Assembly (NCBI GenBank): GCA_020081605.1
Contig: JAHREC010000016.1
Coordinates: 682,001 to 746,000 of the forward strand
Direction of reading: 5' to 3'
Origin: Albifimbria verrucaria
Taxonomy: Eukaryota; Ascomycota; Sordariomycetes; Hypocreales; Stachybotryaceae
DNA: 64,000 nt
Below the pieces are notes generated by a model. That model was not told the DNA's origin. It saw nothing but the letters and a program-made list of their open reading frames with translations, and did not search any database. The position numbers and the translations under genes were made by a program. Below, piece after piece: positions 13,201-23,981 of the stretch (positions are counted from its first letter, which is position 1; the number at the start of each line of letters is the position of its first letter).

Positions 13201-16200
13201 GCCCGATCGGTCTAGCGGCCTTGACTGGCATTTGTCTGGCGGTGATCAGCTTAAGGTTGTTCTTGCACAGCTTGAAATGTCTCCCTTCGGAGACAATAGG
13301 CGGAGCACTAGTCCTGTTGACCAGCAATTGCACATGGGCCCGTTGTTCGCACGCTGAGTATCTCAACCCTCCCCTGCCGCCCCATTGATGGACGAGATGG
13401 ACGCAATGCCCCAGAGCAGGCAGCCTTACAAGCCCTAATTATGACTCTTTCTGACCCAGCATGGCTCAACTAACCTTGATGCACGTCCTTGGTGCATGCA
13501 CTGGGGCATATGGGGGTATGAACACCATATCCATGCATGGTTTTGAGGCGCTGCCAAGTTAATAAGGCCATGTAAAGACATTGCCATGGCGTACGAGCTA
13601 TCCAGGGTCATATTTTACGCTGTCATGGATTCAAAACGCATGTGGAGAGTCGGGGGCGAGGCTATCTGATACACGGAGCCAACGCGGCGTCGGCCGGTCG
13701 CCAACCAACATACCCATATTTACCGTCGGGCCAAGCGAAGAAACCTGCTACAATCGGTAGAAACCCTCATGGGTCTCCCCGCCGACTTCTAAAAGGCCAG
13801 CGGCCGACATCCTCCTACTGCTGCGGCGAGGTGGGACTGCCGTCAGCGACCCGCGCCGAGCAGGGCGGCAGTCTTTGTCAAGCTCTCGTCATCTTTGTCT
13901 CCGCGTCTCTCTTTTCTCAACAGTCCTAGCCTTGGATCTCCACGGCAGGATTCCCGCACCTCGTGTCAGGGGTGGGCTTTGGAGGGGCTAAATCAAGATT
14001 TCGCCTCACGCCCCTCCCCTTTCTTCGACACCGAGATGATTGTCCAGGATTTCGGGGAGTCTGGAGACACCATCTCGTGAGAAACTAGCCCAGCCACGCC
14101 CTTCTGTATCTGGGAAGCGAAGCTGAGGCGTGGACGCATCAACAATGGATTAGGAAGTTTTCTAGAACCACAACAGCCGTCTTTGGAAGCCGAGTTCATC
14201 GCGGCGCAGATCAATCTACTCCCTAGCTCTGGCTGGCTCGAGCACGCCTGCGAGGCGGCCGCTCGACCACGATAAGACGTGGCTTATTCTCAATATCCAA
14301 AATAACCCCTTGTCGGACATATGCCTAAGAGACGGAGATATGACGTTTAACGGTAGGGTCTCAGCGATTGGCCACTGAACATGAAGACATCGAGTTTAGT
14401 CGCTTGACAAACTTCCGCATCGGTGAGTTATAGGAACCAATTTCCGGACCCGGTTCTTTCTCGGCCGCTTGATTCACTGCGAAGCCCGTGTTACGGGTTC
14501 AAGGTGGCCAGGTTTACGACGACTCGAGTTAGTACAGCTGAACTCGTCGACGGCATTGGAGGCCTGGCTGTTTAGCTACTGTACCCTCGGCGAGTCTTTC
14601 CTCGACTAGGAAATTCCATATTAGGGTATATCAAGGATTCGAATCTGATTCTAACAAGCTTCTAGCCACATCGATGGCAATATGTGGATCGAGTGCTTTG
14701 AAACATGGCTTTGTTTAGGGAACACACGAGGCGCTGATCGACAAGCCAGGCTGCACCCTTAGGATGCCACTTACGATTCCAGACAGCCTCACAGACCCCG
14801 AAACGTCCTGTGCTGAAATGGACCAGATGATTCAAAGAACACACCGAAGCAAGGACCAGTTTCGGTGTTGAGGAAGTGGTACGCCAGCTTATACACCCGA
14901 CGGGCAACAGTGATCGCCCTAGCCGTATCAATCCCCGTAAGGCTCCGGTAAGTGTAAGCCGTGCCAGGGGTCCATGCCTTAGAGGGCTTTGCTTGAGGCT
15001 GGATATTTCCCCATTGAGCAGACGAATTGGTGCAAAAGCGAGTGACTTGTGGTGACTTTGGAGTACCAGCAGATAGGCGCACGCCTCCAGACGCAAAGCC
15101 AGGGCAGCGATGGAGGGAGGTGTGTGAGGATGTGGATATTGCGCTCAAGGCTACATCCTTACCTTGGGCAGGCATCATGAGAGCTCCAAGTCGACATTGA
15201 CGTGCATGCAAAGTATCACGCATCTTTGCACGATCCACCGTGACGTCGAATAGAGATGCGCGTAAAAGGCGGAGATTGTGCTGACCGCATGAGCATGGCT
15301 GCCTGTATGGCTGTCAAAATAGTGTGTGGCTTCGAGGTGTTCCCTGGGATGCATCATAGGTGTGGGATGCCTAGATGTTTGTTGCTTCGGGCTTGTCAGC
15401 CGTCAGCAAGCCATGTTAGTCGTCGAGTAAATGAGTCGACGAAACCGCCCGGCGATGCCCAAGAACAGCCTTGTTTTTTTCTGGCCGTTGCAATGCCGCG
15501 TCCCACGATGTAAGAGATCATGCCATATTATTCAATTGTCACAGCTGCCCATTTTTTGCTTAGAAGCTTCTCGTCATGACCAGGACTTGGCGCAGATGCA
15601 CCCGTCCACGACCCACGTTTCTTCGTAAGCGGTCTCCAGCCGTAAAATTCTGCTTCTTAGAGGATGTGCGCCCTCGGGCTTTGCACATGTTGGTTCTCAG
15701 TGATTAGGGCTCGTGCGTGAGTCGTAGCATTCTACATGTCATCTTTCAGGCTCGAATGTGGCCTCGTGCCGCTATGAGGACCGGGAATGTTGTCCGAGGG
15801 CCCATTCAGTTCCCCGACTGCCTTCGGCTCCATGTCCATGCAATTGTCGTCTATTGACAAAGATGGCATAGCATTACTGTCGATGGTTGAAGCCCGTGCC
15901 AAGGCGTCTCGTGGCATTCGTCCTTGGTGTGCAATGTAAGCGCTAACAGTGCCCCAGTCATGCAGTGCATCGGTCGTCCGCCCTTCAGTCCCTTCAGTCG
16001 CCGGTGTATTGGATTCTCCGGGCTGGGTCCGAGAAACAGGTTGAAGGCAGTGGTGGATAAGTAATCCATGTGGAAATGGCTCGGAACGAAACCGCCTGGC
16101 GCTTCCGGCCGAGAGGGTGGGCCTATCTCGGCGCCAGGCATGGCACTGAATGGGGTTCGGTGTGCTGTCAACATGCTGTGATACCTGTGGGCTTGCTGGC

Positions 16201-16748
16201 CGTTAAATTGCGGGGTCTAAGGCGAGCCAACATTTGCTATACGCCAACGATGGCACGTTGCTGTTGGTTGACGCTCGTAATGAGCAGAGCCTTGTTTGCC
16301 ACGGACACGAGCAACTCACTTCGGCGGTTCGGCGAGCAAGAGGAGCCGAGACATGAACCATAGTGAAACGAGGATTAGTAGGCATATCGTTTTGAGCTCG
16401 TTCTAAGCTAACTTGGCCCAATCTCCCCAGTGATATAGTCCAGGCATTGGCAGTCTAGCAGTCTCGTATTCCATGGGTAGAGACCCGTAGCAAAGGCGCC
16501 ATCGCACGCTGTTTCAGAAGCGAGAGGCGAAAGGAGATGGCTTCACGGCAAAGTGGCGAGTTCGAAGTTGGATTAATTACATCCACGCCATTCCAGCACA
16601 CTTGTGCTTCACGAAGTAGTTGGCAGGCCATGAATGCCATGGGTCCAGGCACTCCCCAACAGAAAACCTCCTAGCAGCATTACTGCAGACACATGGGCGT
16701 GGTCAAGTTGAGCTTGGGCGTGCTATCTATGAAGGATCATGAAGGACT
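10250..16748. other. 6.5-kb gene-free region
   Basis: No frame on either strand shows a recognisable domain, conserved-looking block or sensible exon structure. Base composition is visibly less GC-rich and less pyrimidine-biased than other intergenic stretches, without long simple repeats. It could hold decayed mobile-element sequence, a non-coding transcript or a lineage-specific gene I cannot see. I found no terminal repeats, tRNA or rRNA. Confidence 0.45.
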
Positions 16749-17476
16749 TCACTTTCCCGGCAAGTCCGTGGGCACCGAGGGAAGTATCCAGGCTGAGAGG
16801 CCCGTTCGCGGTCCCGCCTCGCTGCTTCCGCTTGTCTCTTCTTCTGAAGGCGTTGCGAGTAGAAGGCACTGCGATGTGTGTTAGTGGGATGCGGTCTCGG
16901 GATGTAACGTTGATGCGCCAACCTCTTGAGTTCGAAGACACGAGGCTCCTCTTCTTCTGGGGCGGTGACTCGTCTTCTTTCTTCTGGGTAGTGTTAGTCG
17001 GGTTTCAGATACCATGCGACGGGTTGCGCTCACTTCGGCTTTGGACCTGTCGTCGTCTTTCTGGTCGCTGTCGTCCTTCTTGTCGTCCTTGTCCTTGTCT
17101 TTGCCCTTGTCCTTTTCCTTTTCTTTGGCTTCCTTTTCCTTCTTTTCCTTCTTCTTACGCTGCTTCTCCTCGTACTCCTTTTTCAGCTTCTCCTTTTCCT
17201 CAGCCAGCTCCTTCTCGCGCTTTGCCTTGACGGCCTCTTCGTCAATCTTGGGGCTGCAGAAGTAGCGGTCCTTTAGATGACCTGGACATACGTAGAAGAA
17301 ATCCTTGCAATCACTCAGCCATGTGGAGCAGGCGGGTATTGAGATGTGAAGTTGCACACCTTCTTGTCTGGGGTAATGAGCACTGAGGTGCTTGGTTTAT
17401 AGCAGATATCACAGGCCTTGGCGGAGGCGTCGGCCACCTTGCGGTGAGTGTAGAGGTTGGGGAAGGGCGCAGCCAT
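16749..17476 (-). CDS. vfa1: Vps4-associated protein 1 (Vfa1 family)
   Basis: Four exons on the minus strand: 17,476-17,360, 17,303-17,034, 16,983-16,923 and 16,868-16,749, about 189 residues after correction. The N-terminus (MAAPFPNLYTHRK, then KACDICYKP..VLITPDKK) and the exon 2 start (DFFYVCPGHLKDRYFC) form the cysteine-pair zinc-binding head of the Vfa1 family. A long Lys/Glu-rich coiled coil follows, then a C-terminal RVFELKR...FYSQRLQKKRQAEAARRDRER segment ending Q-P-G-Y-F-P. In yeast, Vfa1 binds the AAA ATPase Vps4 and stimulates it in ESCRT-III disassembly at endosomes. Introns 2 and 3 have CTAAC branch sites. Two single-base losses occur, in G runs (plus strand) at 16,959-16,962 and 16,779-16,781. 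The second, if real, would replace the short native C-terminus. The gene is divergent from rtt106. Confidence 0.9.
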
Positions 17477-17912
17477 GGCGTAGTCTGATGGAGGCCCCAG
17501 GAGAAGATGATGCTAGACAGACCAAGACAAGAGACGCCAGCAAAAAAGAAGTTGTTGTAGTGCTGTTGGTCTGGGTTTAGGCAAGGTAAGGCAAGGCAAG
17601 ACAAGGCTGTAGTTCCGCCTAAGGCGAGTGAGCGAGTGAGTGAGTGAATGAGACTAGACTGGACTGGACTGACTGACGTAGCGGCGCAGGGCCAGAGCCA
17701 CAGCCAGAGCCTCAGCCAGAGCCAGAGCCAGAGGCAGAAGCGCCAACAATTAAGCGCTGGCGAATGACTAAGCGCCGCCAGTCACGTCACGTCTCGCCTC
17801 GACAATGTTGAATTCTTTTACAAGATCTGCATTCTGCCATTGCCCATCCAAGCCTGCCCTGGACCTCGCGCCGTCTTCGTCTTTGGCATCTTCTCACTGG
17901 ACCAACGCGACC
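17477..17912. promoter_or_regulatory. Shared divergent promoter of vfa1 and rtt106
   Basis: The 436 bases between the two start codons must hold both promoters. They contain a GAGT array, an AGCCAG array and a GC-rich stretch next to rtt106. I see no TATA box that I would trust. Confidence 0.6.
17628..17735. repeat. (GAGT)n, (GACTG)n and (AGCCAG)n tandem repeats
   Basis: Three short arrays lie close together in the bidirectional promoter: gagt/gagc units at about 17,628-17,652, ggact/gact units at about 17,655-17,680, and agccag units at about 17,694-17,735. Confidence 0.8.
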
Positions 17913-19528
17913 ATGGCAAAATCACTGGATCTGCAGCGGCTGTCCAGCGTCTTCGAGTCCCGCCCCGACATCATCAGCGGCATACAAACAGCAGCCGGTA
18001 CCAAAGACACATGCATGCATCATCGAACCACACCTACTAACGTGCCTTGCCAGACTCTCCCGCTAGAATCGCCCTGTTCAACGAGATCACCAGCTATGTT
18101 CAAGATCGATTGCAGGCCAATGGCGAACCGGCGCTCAAGCGGAGGAAGGTCGACAACGGGAGCGTCAACGGCGTTGCCGCTCCGCCCGTGAAGACAAACG
18201 CTGCAGACGAGGAGGTGCTTCTCGAGGTCAAGGAGATCTCCGTCGCAGTGCCACAGCGAAAGAAGTTCGAGCTCTGCTTCACCGCACACCATCTATACGC
18301 CCGCGCCCCGGGAACCACCGCCCCTATCCCGGCAATTACACACTTGTGGTCGGATATTGGTTCGTAAACTCGAGCCCTTCTAAGTACTTTCAAGCTAACC
18401 ATGGCTAGAATATGCTTTCTACCTCCCCATCCCCGACAAGGCCCAGGTCCAGCACAACTATGTCCTCTTCCCTAGGGGCACCTGCTTGCCCTCCAAGACC
18501 AACCCTCCCACCGTCGAGCCGCTGGTTTTCACAGTCCCCGCCACTCCACCGAAACAAGGCACCATCGGAGGCGCCGAGGCAAGCAGTGCCAATGCCGTGT
18601 CCGATACCTACAAATCCCTTTTCCACTGGGCGTTGGACAGGCGCTTCAAGAGCGTGGGCAACCCGGTGACCATTGTCTCGGCGAACCCAAACAAGTTCCA
18701 CAGCATGATTCGCCAGCCACACCGGCCAAACGAGAAGGCCGTCCATGTTACTGGTTTTAGAGGCTCCAAGGACGGTTTCCTGTTCTTCCTCGAGAACGGA
18801 ATTCTTTGGGGTTTCAAGAAGCCTCTCATGTTCATGCCTCTCGAGCGCATCGTGGCCATCAGCTACACCAATATTCTTCAGATCACGTTCAACATGGTGG
18901 TCGAAGTCATGTCCGGCGAGGGTGAACAAAATGAAGAACTGGAGTTCGGCATGTTGGATCAACAAGACTACGGCGGCATCGATGACTACATCAAGACCAA
19001 CCGCCTCCAGGACCGAAGCATGGCTGAGCAGCGCAAGGCAAAGCTCCAGCTTGCAGAGAACAGAAAGAAGGAGCCGACGGAGAGTCAGCCGAAGGCGCTG
19101 ATGGCGATGCTGGCCAGGAAGGTACCACTGAGCTCGGCCTTGCGCAGTTGCAGGCAGAGCAGCTGCTGCAAGATGAAGAAGACGAGGACGAGGAAGATTA
19201 CGACCCGGGCAGCGACGCTGATAGTGATGGATCTGGCGAGTCAAGTGACGATGACGATGATGATGACGACGAAGAAGATGACGAAGAAGAGGATGACGAG
19301 GAAGCTGGAGAGGAAGACGCTGAAGGTGAGGAAGGCGGCGAAGCCGAGGCTGAGGAAGAAGAAGAAGAGGCTCCTGAAGAAGAGGCCGCTCCTCCACCTG
19401 CCCCAGCACCAGCCCCAGCACCAGCCCCTGCTAAACGAGGCTGGGCTGCGTTCACCTCACGACCGTCCAGAAACGCCAACGCCAATGCTGACGCTATGGA
19501 TACGGATGAGAAGTTCGATGTTGTCTGA
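17913..19528 (+). CDS. rtt106: Histone chaperone Rtt106
   Basis: Three exons: 17,913-17,997, 18,054-18,359 and 18,409-19,528. Both introns carry a CTAAC-type branch site. The corrected length is about 503 residues. The centre (EYAFYLPIPDKAQ, LFHWALDRRFK, DGFLFFLENGILWGFKKP, then MLDQQDYGGIDDYI) is the tandem PH-like Rtt106 domain that binds H3-H4, in yeast preferring H3 acetylated on K56. The C-terminal tail at about residues 391-460 is almost pure Asp/Glu, as expected for a histone chaperone, followed by a Pro/Ala repeat and a KRGWAAF end. The nuclear role is nucleosome assembly behind replication forks and heterochromatin silencing. One single-base loss near 19,083-19,090 shifts the frame just before the acidic tail; the uncorrected frame would replace the acidic tail with a basic sequence, which is implausible. 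It is divergent from vfa1. Confidence 0.92.
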
Positions 19529-20458
19529 ACAAAATCAGGAGAGCAGAGCGCTCAATCATGATGAGCTTGTAAATGATATTATCTGTTCTGGGAGCGACAT
19601 GGGCTTTTATCAGTGGGTCGCATCTGGCGTTGTTGATTGAGTTGTGGTACGGGGAGAGTGTATGATTTTTGAGACGTGGGCTACCATATATTAAAAATGA
19701 ATGACTAAATGACGAGCATGGCCATGGTGGCGGTTACATGTATTATTAAGTGGTGGTGGACGTGACATTTGGTGAGGGCAATTCATATATGTGAGGCTTT
19801 GTCATACCTCGTCATTTTCATTTCAACTCACTCACATAGCCCTTTACCACAGATCAATCATAGTCGTTTAAGACCTTTTGGCATAAGGTATCATCGCATG
19901 CTTTACACCTCATCTATTTGATCTTCTATATTTGTGCTCTTCTTGGCTGGGCACTTACTCTCGTGGTTCAACAAAGTGATGTCCAGGGTAAGCGCCTAGC
20001 CTCAGCCGCAGTTGATGTCTTGGGTTACTGAATATCCATAGGTAACTGTTGTTTTTTATAGCTAGGGTGTTTAAGAGCTCTATATCCAATACATTAATTA
20101 ATGCACAATGCAATTTGTCGCTTGCCGTGCTTCCATGTACTTCATCTAAGAGGGTGAGGGATGCGGGCACCAACCAAGACTTCGCCATCATGCACCAGAA
20201 CTAGCGTTCAGCTCTGTTTGCTGTTATAATTGGTCTCGTGCCGTTGAAGGCTGTGTAATTTATCCAACGCCACAATAGACTACCTCTCCTTGGGTGCCAG
20301 CGTGGCGGCGTGTGTCGTTGCATAGCCTCCTGGCCTTGCCTTGCACAGAGCCTTGTCAGCTATCTATATTGCGAGCGGAGGGCGCCTCAAGCGCCCTTGT
20401 CATGGCCTTTCGCATTCTGTATTACTGAAATCTTCAAAGGTCTGTATTGGCTACGACC
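19529..20458. other. AT-rich intergenic region before the NLR gene
   Basis: About 930 bases with no supported gene. It turns visibly AT-rich at about 19,680, after the Rtt106 3' UTR. This change of texture marks the left side of the NLR/Galpha block. It must contain the NLR promoter. Confidence 0.5.
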
Positions 20459-23276
20459 ATGGATAGCTTAGCTGTGGCAGCAGCAGTCATTCAGTTCGTC
20501 GAATTCACGGCTGGTCTCATCTCCAAAGGCATCACCATACATTCATCGTTGACAGGCCTAACTAATGATTGCGAGGAGCTGGGAAGAATTACTGAATCAC
20601 TAGTGCAGAACAGCCATGAAATCAAAGAGTCCTTTGGAATATGCAATCGACAGCAACTGACTGGGAACGACAAGGATCTGGAACAAATCGCTTCGGATTG
20701 CCAGGTCGTTGCGACCGAATTGTTGGACGCATTGACTAAGCTCAGATCGAAACATCCTAGAACGAAATGGCGTTCCTTTCGACTGGCCCTTCAAGCGGCG
20801 TGGAGCGAAGGAAAAGTAAAGTCTCTGGAAAGTAGACTCGATCGATTTAGACAGCAATTAATGGTAAACGTCTTGAACTCTTTGAGGCGAGAGGCGAAAA
20901 GGTCGATCCAAGAGCAGATTTTGATGCGAGAATCACTTGAAAGGGTCGAGCAACTTCAACGCAACACTATCTCTGTCGGTGATCTCTTTATTAGGAATGT
21001 CATGGAAGGCGAGCGGTGGAGGAATGATTTGCTTCAGATGATACACGAGCAAGGTCAAGCAGACTTCCAGAATACCGATCTGGCTAGCATTGTACACGGT
21101 GCAGCCACAACTCCTGATGCTGTGGTTGTGCAGAATAGGCGGATTCGGGAACGTGTAATGCGCAAGTTGGCGTATAGAAACATGGCTGATCGGGAGCGAC
21201 GCATCTGCAAGGCGCATCAACGAACGTTTGAGTGGATTTTCAAGGACCCCAAACCTGGATCTAAGCCGTGGTCGAGTTTCAAGTACTTCATGGAGCATGA
21301 GGGTGAGATATATTGGATCACAGGCAAACCAGGCTCTGGAAAGTCAACACTGATGAAGTATATCCGGCATCACCCCAAACCACTAGCTTGTTACGCACGT
21401 GGAGTGGAAATGACCCTGTGATTCAAGCTGCGTACTACTTCTGGAACAGTGGTTCAAAAATGCAAATGTCAGTTATCGGCCTTCTACAGACCGCCCTTCA
21501 CAACTGCCTTCAGCAACTACCCGAGGCAGTGCAGGCAGTTCTACCAGAGAGGTGGGAAGCAGCAACTCTCTTTGATGTGGACGATTTCCTTGGAGCTTGG
21601 AGGAGATAGCCCAGGCTTTGAGGAGACTCGTCACGGAGGTCTGCCCTGAAAAGAAGTTTTTCATAATGATTGACGGACTTGACGAGTGCGCTGAAGATCA
21701 GACACAATTGATTGAGTTGATAGAAGAACTTGCACAAGATACAAACAACCTTAAGTTATGTGTTGCGAGCCGTCCATGGAATAATTTTGAGGATGCCTTC
21801 AAGAGCCGGCCGAGTCTAAGGCTTCAGGATCTTACGTCAGGCGACATTGAGCACTACATCAAATCGAAATTCACTGCCAATGAGGGGTTCGCAGAGTTCC
21901 TAGTACTCGAACCTTCAAAAGCAAATGAACTGATGGATGCCATTTCCACAAAGGCCAAGGGTGTTTTTCTCTGGGTGCATCTTGTTGTCCAGTCTCTGCT
22001 CGAAGGCTTGACAAACGGAGATGGAATCCGGGATCTCCGTATAAGACTTGCGGAGCTTCCACCCAAGCTCGAGGATCTTTACACGAAAATATTGAAGAGT
22101 CTGGAAGATAAGTATTTGGACCATGCATCTCGGATTTTCCAGATTGTCAGGGCTTGTGATGACTCTCCCACACTCAAGTGCATCGCGCTCGCCGACTTGG
22201 AGGATACAACTAGGGCTATGCAAGCACCAGTCAGACCAATTCCCGAGCCGACATTGACTGCTTTGTGCAAAAATATGAAGAGAAAACTGAGCAGCCGATG
22301 TGGTGGACTTCTAGAAGTCTCATTGACCAACCGGCAACGAGCCATTCGCAGGAAACCAAACTATACCGATTCTTGGCAATGGCAGTTCATGCTGGATTTT
22401 GAAGATAGTCAAACAGACTCCTCATCGGAAGACGAGACCGATGAATCAGTTTGCGAGGCTTCTATAGCCGACTTAGAAGTTCAGTTTCTTCATAGAAGCG
22501 TTCGAGATTATATCCTGGATTCTGAGATATGGTCCTGGCTGGTGTCGATCAATGCAGAACCCTTCAATCCCCATCTTTCTTTACTTAAAGCAAATCTTCT
22601 ATTGCTGAAGGGACTGGATCCAGCATCGCTATCCGGTCAGGAGATGGGCTTTCACGTTTGGATGGCGATCAAGTACGCAAAACGGTCTCTTAACGCATAT
22701 AACGAAGAGGACGAGACAATAGAGGTTGTATCCTTGCTTGATGAGTTAGACCGCGCTGCTATAGCTCTGACAAGCCCATCCATATGGAGGGTTTCAACCT
22801 TTACAGATCGAATCGGTGCCCTGGATGGCTACCATTGGTCATTTTTCTTCCTCACACACACCTCAAATCCAACTTTTCTGTGCTTGATGGCGGTATGTGG
22901 TATCCACCAGTACTTAGAATTTCGCCATCAGAGATTAGAATCGAGAAACAAGGTCGAAAACATGAAGGAGAGACGAGCCAATAGCCAGAAACCTCTTTTG
23001 ATCGAGGCTGTATCGGCGACACCCAATATTCCGCAAATATATGGCTACGGTGAGATGCTCGGCCCTCATATCGAGGTTATAAAGACGCTATTAAAACAAG
23101 GAGAGGATTGCCATAAACGACACGGTCGCGCGTCCGCGTGGGAGAGAGCAAACATGGTAGGATATTATACCATCGTCAGACTGTTTGAGGAATACAGCGG
23201 CAAGCCGCGGTCACCCCCATCATATGAAAAAGCAAAGGCGACTCCAGCAATGACAAAACATATTGCAAGCCTATGA
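20459..23276 (+). CDS. NACHT-domain STAND protein (fungal NLR) with fungal N-terminal domain
   Basis: A single-exon gene of about 939 residues after correction, starting at the ATG of MDSLAVAAAVIQF. Residues 1-250 form an all-helical domain resembling the fungal STAND N-terminal domain (HeLo-like type). The NACHT ATPase follows: Walker A GKPGSGKST at about 289-297, Walker B FFIMIDGLDE at about 401-410, and a sensor-like LCVASRPW. A winged-helix region and the LEVQFLHRSVRDYI block typical of fungal NACHT proteins come next. The C-terminal 400 or so residues show no WD40 or TPR array; only one ankyrin-like unit (HIEVIKTLLKQGED) is visible. Such proteins act in non-self recognition and regulated cell death in fungi. 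Two single-base losses break the frame, at about 21,377-21,379 and in the G run at 21,599-21,600. The gene is convergent with the Galpha-like gene 700 bases downstream, which has the same kind of N-terminal domain. Confidence 0.88.
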
Positions 23277-23981
23277 AAGCAAGCTCAATATGCTCGGGTA
23301 TTTCTGGTGTTAAACTGAAAGCTGAATCAGACACATCGACGGAGGCTGTGGTGTCATTACAGAGATGATCTGGCACTTGCAGATGAGGACAAGCCAGAGG
23401 GATCGAATGCCGAAGACACACTACGAGAGGGCACGTATTGAGGATTCAGGCTTGGTATCAAGTATGAAATAGCAACATTTTCAAGGAATTGATGGGCGGG
23501 TATGTATTGTTGTAGTTCAAGGCTATCAGCGGGAGCAGAGATTAACGTAACAGTCTACGGCCAAGGCCGTCGACTCAGTATTTACGGTGTTTTTATTTAG
23601 TGCATACCATCATACAGTGTCAACGTTGATAGTAATGAAGGTGGTTGGGCCATGTAGTGCAATGTCGATGAGGCTTGAGGGGACGAGTGATGTTCATGAC
23701 CAATCTATCAAAGTATGGACTGTGTGTTGTTGTAACAAGCAAAATAATCAATTTGCATTGCACAAATGTACAAGATGAACCACAATAATTCATGTAATAC
23801 TGCCGGGCACATATCTTCGATGACCATCAACGGCTCCATAACCAGCTTGTCGAACTGTGTCTCGAGGCGTCCCGTAAATCAGTGCATCACAATAAAATCC
23901 GATATGTCTCACCTATCTTATACCTAGTTTCTCCTCACTATCATCTAAGACCGTACAAGAACTAGTACCGCTGTTAAATTG
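23277..23981. other. Convergent intergenic spacer between the NLR and Galpha-like genes
   Basis: An AT-rich spacer of 705 bases that holds the 3' ends of both genes. No coding frame is supported. No clear polyadenylation signal can be assigned. Confidence 0.55.

Noticed and set aside
14634..14660. GGATTCGAATC word resembling a tRNA B box
   Set aside because: No matching A box, acceptor stem or anticodon arm around it.
18405..19421. 338-residue frame antisense to rtt106
   Set aside because: Exact antisense of a clear conserved gene; Leu/Arg/His-rich shadow.
20459..23276. Reading the NLR as a pseudogene because of two frameshifts
   Set aside because: Both breaks are single-base run losses identical in kind to those in essential neighbours, and the protein is otherwise intact.
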